Below are positions 34,091 to 44,800 of a stretch of 64,000 bases of DNA, in pieces. Under the pieces are notes generated by a model, which had not been told where the DNA came from, made no database searches, and saw only the letters and a program-made list of their open reading frames with translations. The DNA comes from UBA11400 sp964473555. GTDB lineage: Bacteria > Bacteroidota > Rhodothermia > Balneolales > HLUCCA01. Position numbers and translations under genes: made by a program. Position 1 is the first letter of the stretch. The number at the start of each line of letters is the position of its first letter. The stretch is taken from contig CAYYPL010000008.1 of NCBI GenBank assembly GCA_964473555.1, positions 1 to 64,000 on the forward strand. Direction: 5' to 3'.

Positions 34091-37000
34091 CAGAAGTCAA
34101 AATCAAAGAGTAATCCGAAGTTAAATAGCACTTCACGACCGTAAGTTACAGAGTTCTGTCCTGTGGTGGTAATGAAAGATTCGGGTAGGTTGACATCGAA
34201 CTGATTGAGTCCGTACGCTCCGCTGATGAAAAAGCGGGTCGGGAACAGGTAGTATGAGCTCAGACTGAAACGAAGCTCGGCGCCGAGTCCGGTTTTCAGG
34301 TTGTTGCCCACACCCAACGGACCGCCCCATCCGTTTCCAGACTCCAGGAAGAAGCGGGTGAAGATTTTGTCAACCGTGAAGCGTCCCTGCTGGCGATGGA
34401 TTTTCTCGAAGATGGGCTGGTGATAATTCAACTGAGCCAGAAAAGTGGTGTTGCCACCCAGTGCGAAGTAGGAATAACTGCGCAGGCCTGGGAGTCCGCC
34501 GATATAATCGAGGAAGAAGTATTCTTCACTACCCGAAAAGTTAGTGAATAATCGAGTTCGGACATCGAACAGGTGCTGGTCGAGTGCGCGGAATCCCTGG
34601 CGCATATCGAGTTCGACGGAGTGCTGTTTGTATGTGTTGTACACCGGAATCAGGGTTCCACCTCGAATATCGTAGCCTTCGAGCAAACGACTGGGCTGGT
34701 ACCTGTACCGAAAGTAGCTTTCGAATCCGATGATGCTGATGTCTGAGTGTCGGTGTGGAGTCAAGACCTTGACCGACGAAGCCGCGGTGATGGTGTTTCC
34801 GATGAAATAACGGGATGAGGATCCGGACACAGTCTGACGAAACTCGCGGGAGAAAAACGCATTGGTTGAAACACGGTACGGACTGTGATGCCATCCTACT
34901 TCTAGTGTGGTGAATCGATTCACCTTACTGATCAGGTTGATCTGAGCTTCCCAGACGTCGTAAGCGATACCTACAGAGGTGGTGTCTGGTAGACACGGAG
35001 TGCACGGAAATTCCTCGATGGAGAGCCCATTTTCAACGTTACGGCGGATGTTGAACAGCTCGACGGACACCGTTGGAGACCAGGACCGCTTAATAAACGG
35101 GAGTCCGCGGTACTCGGCAATCAGGAACAGGTCGCGGTCGAGGTCCACCAGTCTGGATGGCTGAACGAATTCACTCACGCCGTCAGCTGGCAGAGATCCG
35201 AGTCCGATCATAGCTCCGCCAAATAGGCTAAACCGATCGATCATTTCACGGGAAGCGAAGTAGATTCCCGTTTTGACGTCTCGCCACAGGTTTTGTCCCA
35301 GGTCGTGGAAGTCCCCGTTGGTCAGAAGTTCTGCATTGGATCCATTGATCTTGCTGTAGTTGTCGAATCGGATGGTTGGGTAGATGCTGAACGAAGTAAA
35401 TGTTTCGGTATAGGCACCGACGGTACGCTCCGAGGAGCCACCCTGTGTTGGAAGCGAGAACGGAGTCTCGGGCATGCGTCGGCCGGTGAACAGGGAATCG
35501 GGCAGCGGGCGGATGTCGCGGTCGTCGGTCGACACAAACTCGCTGCGCTCGTTCGTGTCGGTCTGGTGCCGCTGCGCGTGGTACGGCCGTGCGTAGGCTG
35601 ACAGGGGCGCCGTAGATGCCGGCAACCAGCCAGACTCTGGCAGTTTCGCGATTTTGTAGCCTTCGGCGATGTACTCGGCGTAGATGAGGGTGTTGTCGGC
35701 ATCTACGGTCGGCATGAACGCACCGCCACGGACCGAGGTCAGCTGGCGTGTGGAGCCGTCTTCGAGGTGCATGCGCCAGATATTGAATATCCCATCGTGG
35801 TCGGTGCTGTAGTACAGGTATCGACCGTCGGAGCTCACGAACGGGTCGCGGTAGTCAGCGGTGTCGGAGTTCAGGAGCGTGGTCGGGGTCGGATTTTCAA
35901 GGTCGATACGCCGGATCTGGCGGCGATGCGAGTTCGCGAACGCCACGTAGATCGAGGCGCCGTCCGGACTCCAGACCGGACGATACATCTGTTCGCCGCC
36001 AGTTGCCCCTGTCAGCCTACGCACGGCCGGATGATCGGGTCCCGTGATGGGATTCTGCTCCGAGACTTCGTCCAGATCGATGAGCACCAGATTCATGGTG
36101 CCATCACGGAGCATGCCCGCGACGAGTTGGGAGCCGTCGGGGCTCAAGGCCGGTTCCGTGAGCCGTGCTCCCGCAGAGATTCGGGTGGATTTTCGTGTCG
36201 TGCGGTTGTATAGGTACAGATCATTGTACGGCTCACCGAACCTCGTCTCGCGGATGCGGTTGTAGGCGATGGTCTGTCCGTCGGCGGATACCGAGAAGGC
36301 CGACTGAATGAACTGGATTTCGGGTTTGTGGGCGTGTCCGCAGCTGAGGGTGAAATCCGGTGAGTGTGGGTCGCTGAGGATGTGGGTGTGATCGAGGAGC
36401 GCCTGAGGGGAGGGTGCGGTCGCTGAGGTGCTGTACAACGACACCCGGGCTTCGTCGCGACCGCGGTTCGACAGGTACAGGATCTCACCGGTGGCGGGTA
36501 CGTGAACGGGATAAAAGTTGAAGAATCCGTCGGGCTCGACGATCGTCGATTCGGTGAAGGTGCGACCGGATAGCTCCTGGTCGTAATGGGATTTCAGGGA
36601 GGTGATCCAGTTGTCGAAGACGATATTGCCGTCGGTTCCGGTCGCCATTTCAATAGCCTTGCGTACATCGTACACGCCTCGTCGAGAGAAGGCTTCACTG
36701 ATGCGCCGCAGCACGTCTTCGCCATAGGTCTGCGCCAGGAAAGTGGTAAACGCGAATCCCTGGTTGTAGGTGACTTCCCGCTCGATGCTGGTTTTCGAGG
36801 CGAAGGTTCCCATCACATTTAGCCGCAGATAGGAGTCGTCGAGAATCCTGGTGCGAAGGATCATGTCGCGGTGACTGTCCCAATAGTCGTAGTTGATGAA
36901 CGAGCGCTGGTATTGTGCGGTGCCTTCGGCAAGCCAGGCTGGAATGCTTACTGCCGAGAACGGATAGGTGATGATCCCGGATGGGAATCCATACAGTACA

Positions 37001-37515
37001 TCCGGACGACGCACGTCTTCGTAGCTAAGCCATTGAAGGTAACTTACAGGTCGTTTACGACTGTACTTTAATGAAGCCTGTATCTGAATGATGTGCACAA
37101 ACTCGTGCGTGATCACGTTTCGGAGCCAGTCGTGGGTACCGCGGAGTGGAGAATCGAGCGCTGGAAGCCAGATTTCGATCTTGTTGTCGAAAAAAAATGC
37201 CGCTCCGTTGGAATAATCGAGTCGATCGTTGAGAACGATGCTTATTTTGGAGTCGGGTTCGTACTGATAGAGTTCGGTCACGGCGGGATAAACCTCCTCG
37301 GCGATGCGCGAAATAACCTGAGCCGGACGAGAATTCCCTTCCTGAAAATGTACGCTGAAATGGTCACTTTCGATGGTGAACCAGGGCAAATGATTGTGCG
37401 AGTAGTCGTAGAGTCCAGGGTCACGTTCTTGGGCTAGTAGTGTTTCTTGAGTACCCAAAACGGCAATAAAGCCGGTAAAAAGCAGCAAAAAATATGATTT
37501 TTGTGTGATTTTCAT
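34090..37515 (-). CDS. Gluzincin peptidase, TolB-like propeller and outer membrane barrel in one protein
   Basis: A 1141-residue exported protein in three parts. After a signal peptide a zinc peptidase-like domain carries HEFVH (His137, Glu138, His141) and a third ligand Glu197 in PAWLAEGTAQY, the peptidase MA arrangement. Next is a WD40/TolB-like propeller (about 330-650) with repeats such as SPDGSQLVAGM, SPDGASIYVAF and SSDGRYLYYSTDHDG. The last 400 residues look like an outer membrane beta-barrel ending in LFDFDF. Such giants occur in Bacteroidota and Gemmatimonadota. It overlaps both neighbours (4 bases and 1 base). Confidence 0.85.
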   Translation of the reverse strand: MKITQKSYFLLLFTGFIAVLGTQETLLAQERDPGLYDYSHNHLPWFTIESDHFSVHFQEGNSRPAQVISRIAEEVYPAVTELYQYEPDSKISIVLNDRLDYSNGAAFFFDNKIEIWLPALDSPLRGTHDWLRNVITHEFVHIIQIQASLKYSRKRPVSYLQWLSYEDVRRPDVLYGFPSGIITYPFSAVSIPAWLAEGTAQYQRSFINYDYWDSHRDMILRTRILDDSYLRLNVMGTFASKTSIEREVTYNQGFAFTTFLAQTYGEDVLRRISEAFSRRGVYDVRKAIEMATGTDGNIVFDNWITSLKSHYDQELSGRTFTESTIVEPDGFFNFYPVHVPATGEILYLSNRGRDEARVSLYSTSATAPSPQALLDHTHILSDPHSPDFTLSCGHAHKPEIQFIQSAFSVSADGQTIAYNRIRETRFGEPYNDLYLYNRTTRKSTRISAGARLTEPALSPDGSQLVAGMLRDGTMNLVLIDLDEVSEQNPITGPDHPAVRRLTGATGGEQMYRPVWSPDGASIYVAFANSHRRQIRRIDLENPTPTTLLNSDTADYRDPFVSSDGRYLYYSTDHDGIFNIWRMHLEDGSTRQLTSVRGGAFMPTVDADNTLIYAEYIAEGYKIAKLPESGWLPASTAPLSAYARPYHAQRHQTDTNERSEFVSTDDRDIRPLPDSLFTGRRMPETPFSLPTQGGSSERTVGAYTETFTSFSIYPTIRFDNYSKINGSNAELLTNGDFHDLGQNLWRDVKTGIYFASREMIDRFSLFGGAMIGLGSLPADGVSEFVQPSRLVDLDRDLFLIAEYRGLPFIKRSWSPTVSVELFNIRRNVENGLSIEEFPCTPCLPDTTSVGIAYDVWEAQINLISKVNRFTTLEVGWHHSPYRVSTNAFFSREFRQTVSGSSSRYFIGNTITAASSVKVLTPHRHSDISIIGFESYFRYRYQPSRLLEGYDIRGGTLIPVYNTYKQHSVELDMRQGFRALDQHLFDVRTRLFTNFSGSEEYFFLDYIGGLPGLRSYSYFALGGNTTFLAQLNYHQPIFEKIHRQQGRFTVDKIFTRFFLESGNGWGGPLGVGNNLKTGLGAELRFSLSSYYLFPTRFFISGAYGLNQFDVNLPESFITTTGQNSVTYGREVLFNFGLLFDFDF

Positions 37516-40500
37516 CGGATTACCACCATTTTGATGACTTTATGTGCCTTGGTTCCTTCTGAAGAGGCGGTTACACGCACGAAATACACTCCGCTTTTGA
37601 GGGGATCGGTGTTGACCTCGAACTCCACAGGACTCGATCCAGGAGAGGTTCCGGATAGTTCCTGGATCAGTTGTCCGGAGTAGTTAATGATCGTAATCGA
37701 GATATCGGCCGGACGGGATGTCAGCACGCGCACGCGGGTGTCGCTGGTGACCGGATTTGGCCAGTTGTAGGTTTCGGAATCGATCAACAACTCACCCGAA
37801 ATGGGTTCCTGAGTTGACGCTGGCTGGTTTGAAAGCTTGTTGGAGCGTGGATTTCCATACAGGTATGCACTGGGTCGGTCGGCGCGTAAAGTCAGTTCCC
37901 AACGAACCAAGGTGCCGCGCTGAGACAACGCATACAGAATGCCGTCGATCACAACGGGTTGTATCAGGATGTTGCCCTCGTCTGGACTCGTACCAATCAG
38001 CAGGGTTTCGGACGGCATACGCAGGTCGTCGAGGGAGTAGATCAGGATACTGGTGCTCACACCATCGTTTGACTGGATCAGAATCAACGCCGGGGCATCG
38101 ATTGTAGCTGGAATGAAGAGTGGCACACCGGTGAACTGTGAATTTTGTGGTGGAATCAGCGGGAATCCGTCGAGCTGGGCACCGAACTGGTTCACTGCAT
38201 CAAGGCGATTGTGGTCGAAGTTCACGAACATGAAATCGGTGGTGCCGTTCAGGTCGATGTCGGCAACGACAGGCCAGGATGCGTTTCCGGTCTGAATGGA
38301 TGTGGTTAGATGTGTTGCGACATCGACACTTGTGATGGCATCGCTGGTGAGGTAGGCGATTTGTCGAGCTCCGAGATTACCCATGGTTGGGACCAGGTCG
38401 AGTCGTGGGGACTGGATTTCGTTGGTGGTCAGTTCCACGGCGGGTTGTCCGTTGATGCGGAGCGTGTTGCCGGTGAGAACCGCTGAGGCGGGGCCGGTGG
38501 CGTCGGAATATAGTTCGTTGGCCGGGCTGGGAGGGAAGGATCCGGGTGATGACGGATTCCAGGAGAATGGACTTCGATCGAAGCGGATAGACGGTCCCCC
38601 AGGGGCTGATGGGTTTCCTGAAGTGAAAACGTTGTTCAGGGGCAGGGGTTGGGTGTTGAAATCGGGAGCGGGGTAGGCGAGGGTCAAGATATCGGGGTGG
38701 ACGGGTGATGTTGGTCCTATGCGTTGGCTGAGGATCAGGCGGTTGTCACTGGTAATGAGTGGTTGTGCCCAGGATGCGCCGGATACGGGGGACAGGTCGA
38801 GGGTGGAAACGGAGCGGGCTGCAGAGGTTGCGAGTAGCACGGTGGACGCGGTCGGGATGATGGTGAGGGTGTCGGGGCCGGACGTGGAGACGTTCAGCGA
38901 GTATGGATACGCGACCTGGTTGTCGGCGGACTGGGTGTAGCTTCCATTGGGGAGCTGGATGTCGGGGAGTCGTCGTACGGCGGCAGATGTGGTGTTTTGG
39001 AAGGTGAGTGTGGCGACAGGGAGGATGTTGGAGAAGTCGCTGAGTTCGAAATTGGTCCGGGCACCTGAATGGGAACGGTTGTTCGGGAAGGTGTCGTCTC
39101 CGAATCGGTTTTGATAGAGCACGATACGTTGTCCGTTCGAGGTGATGACGGTGAAGTCGTTTCCTGCCCACCAAAAGTCGAAGGAGTTACCCTGATCATA
39201 TCCAGCAACTCCGGCTGATGGTTGTCCAATGTCCTGTGCCCCATCGGCTTCCATAAGTCTGATTCCAGGTCGGTCTGGGTTGTTATTAACCGTATTGTCC
39301 TCAATTCCCGCACGAATTACCGCCTCGTCTATGTGCCAGATTAGAATTCCGCCATTGAGCAACCTGTCGTCGGGGGTGTTTAAAGTGCGGTCATTGCCCG
39401 GATCGATGCCGCCGGGCAAACTCCAGTCGAAATTTGATACGTTGACCAGAACTCCTGCCGGCAGGATGTCCGAAATTTTACTGAAATCGAAGGGATTGAA
39501 CCGAGTTTCTGTGTTTTCGATGGTGACATCCGTAAGGGATCCATCCGGCTGACGAATGGTCAAGGTAACACCGGAATTTTCGACATCACGATGACGATTT
39601 TCCACCAAAAAGTACTCGTCTTCAGTTACTGGAATCTTGAAAATGCTGTTTGGCCTGCGTAAAGCGGCTGCAGGGATAGATAAATGGACTGGATTTGATA
39701 CATTCCGGTCAATCAGTACCGGGGTTTCCCATCCCAGGTATATCTTTTCCCAGGCTGAAGGCTCGGGTGGGAAAAGTCCGAAGTAGGAGAAGAACCCGGC
39801 ACCGTCCATAAGTCCGAATCGTCCGATGGCAGAGGCACCGGATTCTGTATTGAACAAATCAGGTAGCCCCAAGAAACTACCCACGGTGGCCGTGAGTATG
39901 CCGTTGACCGAGAGTTCGAGCACAAATGGGTTTCCGAGGATATCCTCGCCCGGACGGGACTGGGTTTCGGGTAAAATGGCAGTATTCATCACAGGAGTGT
40001 TCGCTCCGACATCGAATCCGGTGAAGGAAGGATCCCTCAGCAGTCTCTGAAAGGAATCGCGTGACAAATAGACCGACGGGATGTCTTGCGGAGTTTTGAT
40101 GAGGGTGGTTCCTGTGAGTTCGAGGTCGCGTCCAGCCCCGGCGTGGAACACGATGAACAGGGTGTTTTCGTGGTCAAACTGTCGTCCGGCAAGCATTTCT
40201 CTCTGTCTGACCTGTTCCCAGGCATCGCGCGAGAAGTTGGCTAGTTTGAAGTTCTCGTCCCCATCTAAACCCAGGGGACTGTATGCTGCCATTTGTTCTG
40301 GTAAGGTGATGATCTCAGGAAGCACTTCATATGAAACCGATAATTTGCCGCTGGATACGGTTTCGAAGTAGTTTTTTACGAACTGGAGGTGGGCGTCGAA
40401 ATAGCCACGATCGTGGGGGAGTGGATCCAGGGTGATATCAGGACTGTTCAGGTATTCTGGATTAAAACGCCCGTCACCCGTTGTAAAACGGGAACTATCG

Positions 40501-40673
40501 GGCTGGAATTCGGCCATAACCGCGACAATGTGGATCTTATCCGTTTGTCTGGATTGGGATTGAGCTGTACCAGGGTAGAGTGCCCAAAAAGTCAGGAATA
40601 AAACCGGAAAAGCGAGAACTGCCGGAATAAATCCTGACAGCCATCGCTTTTCGGCTAACTGTATGTTGTACAA
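37512..40673 (-). CDS. M6-like secreted protein with lost zinc site and T9SS sorting domain
   Basis: A 1053-residue protein with an N-terminal export signal and the scaffold of an M6 (immune inhibitor A-like) peptidase. The region that should read HExGH-x-LGLPDLY reads ATVGSFLGLPDLF (262-274), so His, Glu and His are gone; GRFGLMD downstream is kept. A beta-rich middle follows. The last about 85 residues (YNWPNPVTSDTRV...GVYFVRVTAS...KMVVIR) form a type A T9SS sorting domain. It is probably a surface pseudopeptidase, for binding rather than cleavage. It lies 17 bases after porV and overlaps the next gene by 4. Confidence 0.85.
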   Translation of the reverse strand: MYNIQLAEKRWLSGFIPAVLAFPVLFLTFWALYPGTAQSQSRQTDKIHIVAVMAEFQPDSSRFTTGDGRFNPEYLNSPDITLDPLPHDRGYFDAHLQFVKNYFETVSSGKLSVSYEVLPEIITLPEQMAAYSPLGLDGDENFKLANFSRDAWEQVRQREMLAGRQFDHENTLFIVFHAGAGRDLELTGTTLIKTPQDIPSVYLSRDSFQRLLRDPSFTGFDVGANTPVMNTAILPETQSRPGEDILGNPFVLELSVNGILTATVGSFLGLPDLFNTESGASAIGRFGLMDGAGFFSYFGLFPPEPSAWEKIYLGWETPVLIDRNVSNPVHLSIPAAALRRPNSIFKIPVTEDEYFLVENRHRDVENSGVTLTIRQPDGSLTDVTIENTETRFNPFDFSKISDILPAGVLVNVSNFDWSLPGGIDPGNDRTLNTPDDRLLNGGILIWHIDEAVIRAGIEDNTVNNNPDRPGIRLMEADGAQDIGQPSAGVAGYDQGNSFDFWWAGNDFTVITSNGQRIVLYQNRFGDDTFPNNRSHSGARTNFELSDFSNILPVATLTFQNTTSAAVRRLPDIQLPNGSYTQSADNQVAYPYSLNVSTSGPDTLTIIPTASTVLLATSAARSVSTLDLSPVSGASWAQPLITSDNRLILSQRIGPTSPVHPDILTLAYPAPDFNTQPLPLNNVFTSGNPSAPGGPSIRFDRSPFSWNPSSPGSFPPSPANELYSDATGPASAVLTGNTLRINGQPAVELTTNEIQSPRLDLVPTMGNLGARQIAYLTSDAITSVDVATHLTTSIQTGNASWPVVADIDLNGTTDFMFVNFDHNRLDAVNQFGAQLDGFPLIPPQNSQFTGVPLFIPATIDAPALILIQSNDGVSTSILIYSLDDLRMPSETLLIGTSPDEGNILIQPVVIDGILYALSQRGTLVRWELTLRADRPSAYLYGNPRSNKLSNQPASTQEPISGELLIDSETYNWPNPVTSDTRVRVLTSRPADISITIINYSGQLIQELSGTSPGSSPVEFEVNTDPLKSGVYFVRVTASSEGTKAHKVIKMVVIR

Positions 40674-40690
40674 GGGACTCTGTTTTGGGG

Positions 40691-41806
40691 TCAGAAGTCA
40701 ACCAACACGGAGAAGCGGATGGTGTTGGCAAGGGGGTGATTTTCCTTGAGAGTGTACAGATAACTGAAATCCACTCCAAAGATGTTGTAGCGTAGTCCGG
40801 CTCCAAAGGTCAGGAACTGGCGATCTCCGTTGTTTGGAGACTCATAGAAGTATCCGGTTCGAATCGCAAATTGCTTGTTGTACCAGTACTCGGCACCTAA
40901 TCCAATCATGAACTGCTCGGAAAGTGGTACTTCAACATACTCTGAGTTGATCGCGTCGTAGCGGTAGTAAGCGTCCCAGGAACTGAAAAGTGCCTTGGCA
41001 ACTGACATCGACTCACCTGTGGTATCACGGCGTGCCATGATTTTTGAGAAATCGTTGGCAATAGTCAGCGTGTTGAATCCTTCAGCATCGAGGTCCATAT
41101 TCAACGACCATCCGAGCCTAAGAACGGTTGGAAGTGGATCCTGTTGGGCGCGGTCTGTGTATTGGATCCCTGGTCCGATGTTGGATAAGTTCAAACCGAC
41201 ATTAAATCGTGCGTTCTTTTCCAGGATCTGAAATACATCAGTTCGGTACAAAGCAGAAAGGTCGATTCCCACACTGGTGCCGTTTTTGGCTGTTTGACCG
41301 GAAACCTGAGTATTTGCGGGTACCAGGCGGCTGTAGATGAATCGGAATCCGGTTCCAAGGGCGAGATTTTCGTTTAGTTTGAATCCGTATGAAGCTCCGG
41401 CAGCGAACTCATAGCTACGGAAGGTTCCTAGTTCCAGACCGGTTTCGTCGGTTTGAACTTGCTCACCCAGGTTAAAGTACGTGATATGAGCACCGATGGT
41501 ACCGATGCCATCGATATGCATTTTACCAACGATATAGTCGTAGAAGAGATCTGTGTTGAAGTTTGGCAGCCAGTTTGAGTGGGTGATTCCGATCTGGGTG
41601 CCCTCCTGGAAGGCAAATCCGGCTGGATTCCAGAATAAAGCGGCTGCATTGTCGGCAATAGCTACGCCTGTATTTCCCATCCCCGCAGAACGCGAATCCG
41701 GCTCAATCTGTAGAAATGGTACTGAGGTGATTCCCACCTGTGCCATCGCAGAGGTCGCAGTTAAGATGACAGCGCCAGCAAGTAAACTTATCTTCGTCAT
41801 TTTCAT
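40691..41806 (-). CDS. porV: PorV-like outer membrane protein of the type IX secretion system
   Basis: A 371-residue beta-barrel of the PorV/PorQ (FadL-like) family. After the signal peptide, VPFLQIEPDSRSAGMGNTGVAIADNAAALFWNPAG is the family N-terminal segment. The barrel ends with TIRFSVLVDF. PorV carries cargo to the PorU sortase on the cell surface. The gene lies directly after porU and before a T9SS cargo gene, which supports PorV over PorQ. Confidence 0.9.
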   Translation of the reverse strand: MKMTKISLLAGAVILTATSAMAQVGITSVPFLQIEPDSRSAGMGNTGVAIADNAAALFWNPAGFAFQEGTQIGITHSNWLPNFNTDLFYDYIVGKMHIDGIGTIGAHITYFNLGEQVQTDETGLELGTFRSYEFAAGASYGFKLNENLALGTGFRFIYSRLVPANTQVSGQTAKNGTSVGIDLSALYRTDVFQILEKNARFNVGLNLSNIGPGIQYTDRAQQDPLPTVLRLGWSLNMDLDAEGFNTLTIANDFSKIMARRDTTGESMSVAKALFSSWDAYYRYDAINSEYVEVPLSEQFMIGLGAEYWYNKQFAIRTGYFYESPNNGDRQFLTFGAGLRYNIFGVDFSYLYTLKENHPLANTIRFSVLVDF

Positions 41807-41889
41807 AGGTTTTTCTTCTTCTTTTGAATGTACAATATAGTAAACGTTTTTCTGATTTTACTAGTACTTAGCGTATCAGAATCTTAGAA

Positions 41890-44800
41890 TTATCTGATAA
41901 TTACGAGTTTTTCAGTCTTTTCACGGCTAACCGGTGAGCCAGCGTAGCGGCTTCTGACCTGAACATGGTAGATGTAGGTGCCCGCTGCGAGCCGGTTTCC
42001 ATCATCGTCGGACCCATCCCACGGAATCTGGACCAGATTGCCGGAGGTAATGAGTCCTTCACGTTCAAGCCGGGTCACGGGACGTCCACTGAGGGTGAAT
42101 ATCCGTATCAATACGTCCATTTCCTGTCCGGCCTGATTGTGTTCAAAAACAAAACGGGTGTGTCCACTCATCGGATTTGGATAGTTGTATACATTTCGGA
42201 TATCAAGTTCTTCAACGGTGGCAACTTCGAAACTGATTTCCAGCTCGCTGAGGTTGTTGAAGACGTCCCATGCGCGCACTTTTAGGGTATACACCCCGTT
42301 TTCAAGTCTGTCTAACGGGTATTCGACCCGACCTTTCGTGAACTCGTCGAGCTCACTGCGATAAAAATTGTTCAAAATGATGGACTGCTGGGTTCCGGTA
42401 GCTGGTACTTTACGCAGTTCTGCGACTAGTTCGTGTCCAACTCCTGCTCCGGCCGTGTTGATCCCGGACTGATCTTCAAGGTTGATGATGAGTCTTGGAG
42501 AGTCGTTAACCAACCCACCATCAACGAAGGACTCATCGTTGAGGAACACCTGCATGATTGGTCCGGTGCCGTCGTTAACAGCATCAGGATTTCGTCCATT
42601 GAACACGATTTCAGAATAGGAGCCGACTGCATCGCCCGAGCTTGGATCCTGACTATAAACCAGTATCCGTCCAAATTCGTCGCTGTATGCAATATCGTTA
42701 GGGACGATGAACCGACTGCTGAACTGCCCACCGGTTACGGAAACCTGACCGCTAAATATGACATCGTTTTGTAGTCTGTACTGGCAATTCGGCGTAATAC
42801 ACCCGTTTTCACGTCCCTGGAAATTGGGTAGTTCCAGGAATCTGTTGGCATCGTACACCTGAACAGTTGCTTCACCGTTAAAGGTGGTGTTGATTCCGCC
42901 CGACCCATCAGAAACATATCCACGCAACACAGCCTGATCGAGTGCACGTAGGGTAAAAATCCCAGTGTTTGGATCAAGTAGATTGATGTCATTCACTGTG
43001 GCGATTTTGACCTCGTTTTGAGGCAACCCCATTCGCATGGTCGGGTCACCAAGCAGGATGAATTTCCGAGAGTTGAATGAAGCACCTACGGTTGTGTTTT
43101 TGGTCTTTCGGTAGATGTCGCCCAGGGTTTGTGGGTGACCATTCTGATCACGACTTGCCATTTGCTGACTGAGTTGGACATTCAATCCGAAGTTGAAGGA
43201 ATTGATGTTTTCGGAGGTAAACACGACTCTGGTGGTGGTGAACGAGGCCACAGCACCACCAGAAGGGAAAAGGATCATTTTCTCTGCACCAGACTGTTCA
43301 TCAACGTCATCAAACCGTCCAAAATCGCAGGTTGCGGTTACCATAATAGTGAGTCGTTTTGCATTCGTTAACCGGGCTATGTCATCGCTTCGGAAGAGCT
43401 GCTCGGCGCTGAGAAGTTGCTCGCTTCCGTGACCCGAGTAGTTCATGACCAGGGTTCCGTTGTTGATGCTGCTGATGAATGCGGCGGTAGCTTCCGGGGC
43501 CAGGCGTCCGAGAGGAGTATTCACAATCGGGTAGTTGATCTGATAGATTTTGTTTAACCGCACTCCAGCTGCATCACGATCAATACTTTCGGCGGTACCT
43601 TCGGCATTCCACACATGAAGGTCACGCTCGGCACGGGATCCGTTGATATCGTCATCTGAACTGAAGGTAAACAGGGTACGCCAGTCCCCGAAATTTGCCG
43701 GATCTTCGTAGGTCTGTATTTTCTGAATCAGGATTCGTGCTTCTGCGGGTGTTTGAACCGGCAACCGGCCTATGCCCATATCAATACGCTCGGGTGAACT
43801 GATGAATCCGGATGAGGATGACCAGTTCCCTTCGTTGGCGTCAAGAAGCACGAAAAAGTCATCGGAGGCATAGGAATCGGTCCGATTAAGTGATTCGAAG
43901 CTTTGGAACGTGATGACCTGGTTCTTGAGAGGTGATTCCGATTGGATTCCCTTGTAGTCATAGGTCGCATCGCCAAATAAAAGTACGTGTTTCGGAATTC
44001 TGGAATCATCGTTTCCAGCCCGGAGATACAGATAACGGATGTAATCACGAATGGCTGACACGTCGGTTACACCACCGTTGAATTCGTTGAAAATTTGTGA
44101 TTGCCGAACAACTACCGGATTCCAGTTTCGATTGCTACGGCGATAATCGGCGAAATTTCGGGCTTCATCAAACAATACGTCATTGGTGATGATGATGAAA
44201 TCAGGGAAATCGGTGATGCCACGCAGGTTTTGGTTATCGATACGGGATCCTGCGGCTGGGCGCAAAAACTGAGTCTGTGCAACGAAACGGCTTCCAGGGC
44301 GTGTATGGTGACGCACGATAAACTCCGTTCCTTGTGACGTAGTACTGTACTGAACCGGATTCATCGGATCGGTGACGTCCATAACGATCGGTCGATTGGC
44401 AAATCCACGAAGTACAAAATTGGCCAGTTCCCCTTGTTGTCCGTCGGTTGGGGTAAAGTAGTGAAGCAGATTATTTTTGGGCCGAAGTTCGCGTGTTGCA
44501 CGCACACGAACCCAATCTACCCATCCAAAGGCCGAATTATTCGAATTGTTGAAGGTTGCTGATAAGGTAAGAATGTTGTTTTGCAAGGTGACATTCTGCA
44601 CAATACGCGAGAGTCGACCGATGTTTGCAGCCCTGCCTGTGGATGAATTCAGGTCTGGTATTCCCGTTATGGAGGCGGTTCCCAGCAATGTACCGTTGAG
44701 TTCGGTGTCGAAGCGGGAGGCCTGGTTGGCTCTGGCAGCATATTCAATATAGACCTCAACGGTCGATCCTTGAACAAATCCAGCCAGTGTATCGCTAAAA

